Program-made: the position numbers and the translations under genes
The notes under the pieces: generated by a model
The model's input: only the letters and a program-made list of their open reading frames with translations
Told to the model about the DNA's origin: nothing
Database searches by the model: none
Source: Verrucomicrobiia bacterium
Lineage (GTDB): Bacteria > Verrucomicrobiota > Verrucomicrobiia > Limisphaerales > JAUIHU01
NCBI GenBank assembly: GCA_030432175.1
Contig: JAUIHU010000104.1
Location: 1-10,490, forward strand
Direction: 5' to 3'
Length of the DNA: 10,490 nucleotides
Part shown: in pieces, positions 6,298 to 10,490 of the stretch
How the letters are laid out: each line of letters opens with the position of its first letter
How positions within the stretch are numbered: the first letter of the stretch is position 1

Positions 6298-7326
6298 ATG
6301 CCCGCAAAAGTATATAAAGATAAAGACGCCGACTTAGGCGCGCTCCAAGACAAAACCCTGGCCGTTCTGGGATTTGGATCTCAAGGACACGCTCACGCAC
6401 TGAACCTCAAGGACAGTGGCCTGAACGTCATTATTGGTCTCTACAAAGGAAGCAAATCCAAAGCCGTCGCCGAACAGCACGGATTCGAGGTATTCGAAAC
6501 TGGTGAAGCTGTGGCCAAAGCGGATGTCATCTTCGTTGCGCTGCCAGACACCAAGCAAGCGTCGGTCTACAAATCATCTATCGAGCCGAATCTGACCAAG
6601 GGCAAAACACTTCTGTTCTCACACGGATTCTCTGTTCATTTTGAAACAATTGTTCCACCAGAAGATGTTGATGTAATCCTGGTTGCGCCTAAAGGTCCTG
6701 GACATATCGTTCGTCGTCAGTTCGTTGACGGACAAGGAGTCCCGGCGCTGATAGCTATTCACCAGAACAAAAGCCGCAAAGCCAAGAAAGTCGCACTGGC
6801 ATGGGCAAAAGGTGTCGGTGGAACTCGTGCGGGAGTCATTGAAACCACTTTCAAGGAAGAAACCGAGACAGATCTATTTGGTGAGCAAACTGTTCTTTGT
6901 GGAGGCGTCAGCGCTTTGATCATCGCAGGCTACGAAACTCTCGTGGAAGCAGGATACCAACCTGAAATGGCCTATTTTGAATGCTTGCACGAACTTAAAC
7001 TGATCGTCGACTTGATCAACGAATCGGGTATCAGCGGAATGCGTTTTTCCATTTCTGAAACCGCCAAGTGGGGTGATGTCACTGTAGGACCTAAAATCGT
7101 CGACGCCAGTGTGAAAAAACGGATGAAGAAGGCGTTGGACGAAATTCAGTCAGGCAAGTTTGCTAAAACCTGGGTGAAAGAGTTCGAAAGTGGCTATCCT
7201 AAGTACAACCAGTTGCTCAAAGACGGTGAGAAACATGAGATTGAAAAAGTTGGAGCCCGCTTGCGCGGATTGATGCCGTGGGTGAAGAAACGTTCACTCA
7301 AGGGAGCGCAAGCCAGCTACGAATAA
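6298..7326 (+). CDS. ilvC: Ketol-acid reductoisomerase (NAD(P)H), class I
   Basis: IlvC isomerises and reduces 2-acetolactate or 2-aceto-2-hydroxybutyrate to the dihydroxy acids, the second common step toward valine, leucine and isoleucine, using Mg and NAD(P)H in the cytoplasm. At 342 residues it is a class I (short) enzyme. The Rossmann domain shows GFGSQGHAHA (G25-A34). The metal-site residues are D192 and E196 in TDLFGEQ, with E228 and E232 in YFECLHE; the catalytic-pocket His is H109 in SHGF. SISETAKWGD is also typical. The cofactor loop after strand 2 reads GLYKGSKSK (47-55), with Tyr where many NADPH-dependent enzymes have Arg, so cofactor preference is open. The ATG at 6298 fits the family N-terminus and has no Shine-Dalgarno sequence. 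A strong terminator follows 42 bases after the stop. Confidence 0.97.
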   Translation: MPAKVYKDKDADLGALQDKTLAVLGFGSQGHAHALNLKDSGLNVIIGLYKGSKSKAVAEQHGFEVFETGEAVAKADVIFVALPDTKQASVYKSSIEPNLTKGKTLLFSHGFSVHFETIVPPEDVDVILVAPKGPGHIVRRQFVDGQGVPALIAIHQNKSRKAKKVALAWAKGVGGTRAGVIETTFKEETETDLFGEQTVLCGGVSALIIAGYETLVEAGYQPEMAYFECLHELKLIVDLINESGISGMRFSISETAKWGDVTVGPKIVDASVKKRMKKALDEIQSGKFAKTWVKEFESGYPKYNQLLKDGEKHEIEKVGARLRGLMPWVKKRSLKGAQASYE

Positions 7327-7367
7327 TTCTTTCCTGGCGCTGCGCCTCATTTTGAATCCTCGACTGG

Positions 7368-7400
7368 AAAGCCGATTAATCCTCATAATCGGCTTTCTTT
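7368..7400 (+). terminator. Rho-independent terminator of ilvN-ilvC
   Basis: AAAGCCGATTA (7368-7378) and TAATCGGCTTT (7386-7396) form a perfect 11-bp stem around a 7-base loop, followed by a T-rich stretch (CTTTTG). The adenines before the stem give a T-run on the other strand as well. It ends 15 bases before the next start codon, so little space is left for that gene's own promoter. Confidence 0.9.
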
Positions 7401-7411
7401 TGTAAAGTACT

Positions 7412-7762
7412 ATGTTGAAGGATGAATTGAAAAAATGGCTTTCCGATAAAACCAGCATTCGGGGCGTGCTGGGATGCGGAATCTATTTTCCTGACCAGTC
7501 AATACTTGGAAGCTCGGCTTCCAATGAATTCTCCACCAAAGCAATGGAGAATGCATGGCGCTGCCTTTCTGAAACATTCCAGGCTTTCAAAACTCAGGAC
7601 ATTCCTTCCCTCCATGTTCAATGGCTTTACCAAAATGCAACCCTCCACGGATCCATGCGAAATGATGGTCTCTGTCTTGGAATTTTCACGCGCCTGAACC
7701 AGGAAGATTTTGACTTGGAATCCATAAAACAAATGATCCACGATTTTCAACATCTGAAATAG
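7412..7762 (+). CDS. Small protein of unknown function, possibly roadblock/LC7-like
   Basis: This 116-residue protein has no signal peptide or membrane segment. The order of predicted elements is a helix (DELKKWLSDK), a strand (RGVLGCGIYFPDQSIL), a serine-rich turn, a long helix (KAMENAWRCLSETFQAF), paired strands (SLHVQWLYQNATLHGSMRNDGLCLGIFT) and a C-terminal helix. That pattern, with a strand plus PDQS turn and a DGLCLGIF strand, resembles the roadblock/LC7 fold found in small GTPase-associated and regulatory proteins. The resemblance is by eye and weak. No GTPase partner is visible nearby. The ATG is 15 bases after the ilvC terminator hairpin and has no ribosome-binding site. Transcription would need read-through or a promoter overlapping the terminator. 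The even, protein-like composition argues for a real gene. Confidence 0.65.
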   Translation: MLKDELKKWLSDKTSIRGVLGCGIYFPDQSILGSSASNEFSTKAMENAWRCLSETFQAFKTQDIPSLHVQWLYQNATLHGSMRNDGLCLGIFTRLNQEDFDLESIKQMIHDFQHLK

Positions 7763-7848
7763 TTACTATTAACAGAAATGAAAACAGATCCGGTTTGTGT
7801 TCAATTCTTGGATTCATGATCCTGATCTGAGATATTGAAGAAAATCCA

Positions 7849-7874
7849 CCTCTCATCCGTCGACTAATGGGAGG
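7849..7874 (+). promoter_or_regulatory. Hairpin in the leader of the oxidoreductase gene
   Basis: CCTCTCAT (7849-7856) pairs with ATGGGAGG (7867-7874) over 8 positions with one T-G wobble, around a 10-base loop. No T-run follows, so it is not a classic terminator. It lies in the 170-base gap before the gene at 7933 and could be a leader structure or an operator. The rest of that gap shows nothing that I can support. Confidence 0.3.
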
Positions 7875-7932
7875 GCCTGACAAATAGTCCAATTTTTATC
7901 ATTAGCTCAACCGTTACAGCAGTTTTTTTATC

Positions 7933-9234
7933 ATGAAACCAGAAGATTCTATTCCATCCTCCCAGTTTAATCGTCGCGACTTTTTAAAGGGCGGTTCGTT
8001 TGCCACTTTAATGATGATGATGGGAGGAGTTGAAATCACCGGGCAAACGCCTCCCAAAATCCCTCAGGAAGGCGACGAGTATGAAGAACGTCCAGTTGGC
8101 CCTCCAGTCAAATTGGGTTTGATCGGTTTCGGTGAACGGGGTCGTGATATCGCAGAAACTCTTCCTCGCTTGCCAAATGCTCCGTTAACAGCAATTTGTG
8201 ACAATTATACTCCTTTTCGCAGACGAATCCAGCGAGCAGCTCCTGACGCTTTCTACACAACCGAGTACCGCGAGTTACTGGAGCGGAATGATGTCGAAGC
8301 AGTCATCGTCAGTACACCCAGCCACCAACACAAACAAATCGTCATCGATGCTTTGGAAGCTGGAAAGCACGTCTACTGTGAGGCTCCAATCGCTACGAGT
8401 ATAGATGATGCAAGAGCTATTGCCAAAGCCGCAGAGGCGCATCCGGAGCTGACTTTTCAATCCGGCTTGCAATATCGCGCTAACCCTCAGCACCTCCATG
8501 TGATGAAATTCATCCGCACCGGAGCGCTGGGAAATGTCACGATGGCCCGTGGTCAGTGGCACAAAAAGGAAAGCTGGCGCCGTATTTCTCCAAGAGTCAG
8601 CCGAGAAAAAGAACTGAACTGGCGTTTGGACCCGGAACTTTCAAATGGCTTGATCGGCGAACTGGGCATTCACCAAATTGATACAGCAGCCTGGTTCCTG
8701 GATAGCCTGCCTGTGTCCGTTTCCGGCTTTGGTGATGTCCTGCATTGGGATGATGGCAGAAAATCTCCGGACACCATCCAGGCAATTGTAGAATTTCCAA
8801 ATAAAGTCAGAATGGTCTATGATGCGACTCTGACTAATTCATACGATGGGAGCTACGATATGTACTATGGAACCGATAGCGCTATCATGCTGCGTGACAG
8901 CAAAGCCTGGATGTTCAAAGAAGTGGATGCGCCATTGCTGGGCTGGGAAGTCTATGCTCGTAAGGATACATTTTACAGGGAAACAGGCATCGCTCTCGTC
9001 GCCGATGCAACCAAACTGGTGGCACAAGGATTGAAGCCAGCTGAAGAAAATCCAAATGTAGAGTCTCCGATTTATTATGCTTTCGAAGATTTCCTCTACA
9101 ATATCAACGAGAAAGTTACTCCTCCAGCAAATGCCGAGATCGGCTTTCAGGCTGCAGTCATTGCCGCCAAATCTGCTGAAGCGGTTCGCGAAGGAAAGAA
9201 AATCGTGTTTGATCCAGAATGGTTCAAGGTTTGA
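7933..9234 (+). CDS. Tat-exported Gfo/Idh/MocA family oxidoreductase
   Basis: Members are NAD(P)-dependent dehydrogenases, mostly acting on sugars, inositols or amino sugars; the substrate here is unknown. The 433-residue protein begins with a twin-arginine signal: N13-R-R-D-F-L-K, then a hydrophobic stretch with four methionines, and a proline-rich linker. Export to the periplasm or envelope is expected, as for many Gfo/Idh/MocA proteins of Planctomycetes and Verrucomicrobia. The Rossmann domain starts at K60 with GLIGFGERG (nucleotide-binding glycines 65-70), followed by STPSHQH. The conserved EKP motif appears as E150-A151-P152, so its lysine is missing. The C-terminal domain contains GELGIHQID, with H247 and D250 at the usual active-site positions. 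The start is set by the Tat motif; no Shine-Dalgarno sequence is seen. A hairpin and a strong terminator follow. No sugar transport or glycosidase genes are nearby to suggest a substrate. Confidence 0.9.
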   Translation: MKPEDSIPSSQFNRRDFLKGGSFATLMMMMGGVEITGQTPPKIPQEGDEYEERPVGPPVKLGLIGFGERGRDIAETLPRLPNAPLTAICDNYTPFRRRIQRAAPDAFYTTEYRELLERNDVEAVIVSTPSHQHKQIVIDALEAGKHVYCEAPIATSIDDARAIAKAAEAHPELTFQSGLQYRANPQHLHVMKFIRTGALGNVTMARGQWHKKESWRRISPRVSREKELNWRLDPELSNGLIGELGIHQIDTAAWFLDSLPVSVSGFGDVLHWDDGRKSPDTIQAIVEFPNKVRMVYDATLTNSYDGSYDMYYGTDSAIMLRDSKAWMFKEVDAPLLGWEVYARKDTFYRETGIALVADATKLVAQGLKPAEENPNVESPIYYAFEDFLYNINEKVTPPANAEIGFQAAVIAAKSAEAVREGKKIVFDPEWFKV

Positions 9235-9249
9235 TCCTTTCCAGGAAAG

Positions 9250-9279
9250 GTCCATCAATTCTACTTTTGTTTGATGGAC
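9250..9279 (+). terminator. Hairpin after the oxidoreductase gene
   Basis: GTCCATCAA (9250-9258) and TTGATGGAC (9271-9279) form a perfect 9-bp stem with a 12-base loop, 15 bases after the stop codon. It lacks a T-run (TATCCCCCC follows). It could protect the 3' end of the mRNA, with the real terminator at 9317. Confidence 0.4.
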
Positions 9280-9316
9280 TATCCCCCCTTTGATCAGAAG
9301 CAAAGCTATAAAAAAT

Positions 9317-9355
9317 AACCCGAACCGCTTGTTTTCAACCTCGGTTCGGGTTTTT
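9317..9355. terminator. Bidirectional rho-independent terminator
   Basis: AACCCGAACCG (9317-9327) pairs with CGGTTCGGGTT (9342-9352), a perfect 11-bp stem, and the T-run TTTTT spans 9351-9355. On the 5' side lies an A-run (9310-9315), which is a T-run on the minus strand. It sits between two convergent genes, the oxidoreductase (ends 9234) and the DUF5069 gene (ends 9376), and should serve both. Confidence 0.9.
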
Positions 9356-9375
9356 GGTATTGATCTCAGATATTT

Positions 9376-9795
9376 TCAGATCCTCTTCTCGTCCGCGTCA
9401 ATAAAGTCAACAAATGTGCTGATATCGTCGCGAGTCGCGAATCCTGCTTCTTCTTTTCTCCACTGCAAGCGCGCTTTCAGTTCATCATTTTGTGAACCGT
9501 GAGTCAGAATCCGTTCTCTGAATTCCTGCCGCTCTGCTTCAGACTTCTGGATATTAGCCCGGACCCAGTCAGCAACTTGTCCGTCTGTAATCGTGTTTTT
9601 AACCACATCAACGAATGTTTCAGCATCCACTCCTGCAGCTTCCAGCCACATTCCATCAAATCCACCAGTGAAGTTCTCCTGGTAATCTGGATGCAGTTTG
9701 CCCGCCAGTTTAAGTCGGATCTTATCCACAAATCTGGGAAGATAGATCCATCCCGACATTTCCTCTCTCGGACTTCTTGGAAAAATTACGTCCAT
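9376..9795 (-). CDS. DUF5069 domain-containing protein
   Basis: The 139-residue protein carries the opening pattern of DUF5069: PRSPREEMSGWIYLPRFVDKIRLKLAGKL, close to the PRSP ... LPR ... DK pattern of this family from Planctomycetes and Verrucomicrobia. The middle part, FTGGFDGMWLEAAGVDAETFVDVV, and the helical segment TDGQVADWVRANI also fit. The C-terminal third is charged and helical and ends with a run of acidic residues. There is no signal peptide, membrane segment or metal-binding motif. The function of the family is unknown to me. The ATG at 9795 fits the family N-terminus and lies 8 bases from a likely -10 box, so the mRNA may be almost leaderless. It is a single-gene unit, convergent with the oxidoreductase. 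Confidence 0.8.
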   Translation of the reverse strand: MDVIFPRSPREEMSGWIYLPRFVDKIRLKLAGKLHPDYQENFTGGFDGMWLEAAGVDAETFVDVVKNTITDGQVADWVRANIQKSEAERQEFRERILTHGSQNDELKARLQWRKEEAGFATRDDISTFVDFIDADEKRI

Positions 9796-9803
9796 GGCAT
9801 GTC

Positions 9804-9832
9804 ATATTCGTCTCGTCCCAAGGACGTGTCAA
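9804..9832 (-). promoter_or_regulatory. Promoter of the DUF5069 gene with a dyad in the spacer
   Basis: On the minus strand a perfect TTGACA (9832-9827) is followed after 17 bases by GAATAT (9809-9804), a moderate -10 box, and after 8 more bases by the ATG. Transcription would start within a few bases of the start codon. The spacer contains the perfect dyad CGTCC TTG GGACG (9826-9814), placed where a repressor could bind between the two boxes. Hexamers and dyad are seen directly; repressor binding is inference. Confidence 0.5.
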
Positions 9833-9910
9833 TTGGTAAAGCACACATGCTGCTAACATTATCACTTTATCACTTGCTTGCTTGTTTTGCTCTCCTTTCT
9901 CTCTCTTGTT

Positions 9911-10074
9911 TGACACCCAAATTTCCGCCAGCTGAAAAACGGAGGGTGCGATTAAAGGACGGTGGTAAAATCATTGACACCCAAAATAAAATGATGCTTG
10001 TCTGACACCCAAAAATAAATGTTTGGCACACATACTCCATATTCCATATTTGTTTTATTTGTTTGACACCCAAA
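9911..10074 (+). repeat. Four direct copies of TGACACCCAAA
   Basis: Exact copies of TGACACCCAAA start at 9911, 9975, 10003 and 10064; all are on the same strand and all are followed by A/T-rich sequence. The second and third copies are 28 bases apart and share more flanking sequence (AAAATAAA against AAAAATAAA). A degenerate relative, TTGGCACACA, lies near 10023 and a shortened TGACACA at 10203. The same core closes the hairpin element at 181-215 on the other strand. Spacing is irregular, so this is not a CRISPR array. Confidence 0.7.
9944..9982 (+). repeat. Hairpin repeat element, right copy
   Basis: The element opens with GGGTGCGATTAAAG (9944-9957) and closes with TTGACACCC (9974-9982). 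GGGTG pairs with CACCC, and GATT (9950-9953) with AATC (9969-9972). The same order of paired blocks is found in the minus-strand copy at 181-215, although the centre differs in length and sequence. This makes the two a repeat family defined by ends and hairpin, not by the middle. Confidence 0.6.
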
Positions 10075-10153
10075 AAAATAATTCACAAATTTGTGCGACG
10101 ATGCGCGATAATTATGAAAATAGGAAGTTGCGAGAAACGAGCTTCCGAATCTG

Positions 10154-10175
10154 GGGTGCGATTAAAGAAGGGTGG
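10154..10175 (+). repeat. Partial copy of the GGGTGCGATTAAAG element
   Basis: These 22 bases match 9944-9965 at 20 positions. The closing TTGACACCC half is not intact: after a longer stretch only TGACACA (10203-10209) is found. It looks like a decayed or differently ended member of the same family. Confidence 0.55.
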
Positions 10176-10368
10176 CAGAAAAATTTCCCAAGGCCTAAGG
10201 TCTGACACATTGAGGTGTCGGTTGTCCCAGAGCCAAACACTCTATTCTTATTCCTGTTAGGGGGCGCCGGAATATTCTGGCTCAAGCGGAATCAAGTCAG
10301 AATGCAGGACAAGAAGTAGCAGAGAAACAGGTGGGTTGACTTGGTTGACTAGAGAAGCCCTCAGAGTT

Positions 10369-10462
10369 GAATCCCAACGGGATTCCGCAGCACAGCCCAG
10401 GGTTGCGCGTTGAGCGCTACCCTGGGTAATGCATCCAATTATTCACAACTCTGTAGGAGTTG
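10369..10462. repeat. Row of three perfect palindromes
   Basis: Three hairpins follow each other: GAATCCC AAC GGGATTC (10369-10385); CCCAGGGT (10396-10403) with ACCCTGGG (10419-10426), enclosing GCGC GTTGA GCGC (10405-10417); and CAACTC TGTAG GAGTTG (10446-10462). CAACTCCG at the very end of the window (10483-10490) may begin a fourth. Such trains of AATCCC/GGGATT and CCCAGGG/CCCTGGG palindromes resemble intergenic repeat families in planctomycete and verrucomicrobial genomes (from memory, not checked). No T-run follows, so they are not simple terminators. Confidence 0.65.
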
Positions 10463-10490
10463 CGCCTTCTGGACAAAGACATCAACTCCG

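Larger units (their letters stand above)
9833..10490. other. Repeat-rich non-coding right flank
   Basis: About 660 bases hold no reading frame with protein-like composition; the longer open frames here are low-complexity or cross the repeats. The contents are a pyrimidine-rich stretch (about 9850-9908), four TGACACCCAAA copies (9911-10074), two GGGTGCGATTAAAG elements, the perfect palindrome CACAAATTTGTG (10084-10095), an inverted pair GACAC/GTGTC (10204-10219), the near-palindrome GCCGGAATATTCTGGC (10266-10281), and three perfect palindromes at 10369-10462. No transposase remnant could be recognised. Confidence 0.6.

Noticed and set aside
9824..9850. tRNA-like fragment (TCAATTGGTAAAGCA resembles a D-arm)
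   Set aside because: No acceptor stem, anticodon arm or T-arm with GTTC can be fitted around it, and it overlaps the DUF5069 promoter.
9499..10005. 168-codon plus-strand frame
   Set aside because: It runs antisense through most of the DUF5069 gene and then into low-complexity and repeat sequence; the composition is not protein-like.
9911..10074. CRISPR array
   Set aside because: Repeats are only 11 bases, spacing is irregular (64, 28 and 61), and no cas gene is near.
10023..10260. Short plus-strand frames containing VRLK..GG, also seen near 9945
   Set aside because: The shared peptide is explained by the DNA repeat GGGTGCGATTAAAG; I could not match it to a transposase fragment.
1..10490. 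Defence island, prophage, toxin-antitoxin or biosynthetic cluster
   Set aside because: The AddB-like nuclease is a housekeeping repair type, and no integrase, capsid, methyltransferase, reverse transcriptase or paired small genes are visible.

Overview
The window reads as a chromosomal segment of moderate GC from a bacterium of the PVC group, most likely Verrucomicrobiota. The clues are a short-leader type IV prepilin-like protein with a C-terminal DGHV motif, a DUF5069 protein, a Tat-exported Gfo/Idh/MocA oxidoreductase and an ilvN-ilvC pair without ilvB next to it. Recognisable Shine-Dalgarno sequences are nearly absent. The phylum is inferred from protein families only; there is no rRNA or other marker here.

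Layout. Positions 1-223 are non-coding and hold a hairpin repeat. Positions 224-5181 carry three closely spaced minus-strand genes, transcribed in this order: a prepilin-like pseudopilin, a small two-segment membrane protein of unknown function, and an AddB-type subunit of the AddAB/RexAB helicase-nuclease. A divergent region of about 500 bp follows. Its right half looks like a regulated leader for the plus-strand ilvN-ilvC genes (5679-7326): a GC-rich antiterminator-type stem overlaps an intrinsic terminator just upstream of ilvN, and a possible 29-codon leader ORF ends inside the terminator loop. IlvN (acetolactate synthase regulatory subunit) and IlvC (ketol-acid reductoisomerase) catalyse or control the first two common steps of valine, leucine and isoleucine synthesis. 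A strong terminator closes the ilv unit at 7368-7396.

Positions 7412-9234 hold a small protein of unknown function, possibly roadblock/LC7-like, and a Tat-exported Gfo/Idh/MocA oxidoreductase. A bidirectional terminator separates this from a convergent DUF5069 gene (9376-9795, minus), which has a good promoter directly in front of its start codon.

The last 660 bp have no credible gene. They hold repeats: four TGACACCCAAA copies, two copies of a GGGTGCGATTAAAG element (one forming the same hairpin as the element at 181-215 at the other end of the window, in opposite orientation), and a row of three perfect palindromes.

I see no phage genes, CRISPR array, toxin-antitoxin pair, defence cassette or transposase. 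The most interesting items are the ilv leader with its mutually exclusive hairpins and the hairpin repeat family at the two ends. Both rest on reading the sequence by eye, with no folding or database search.
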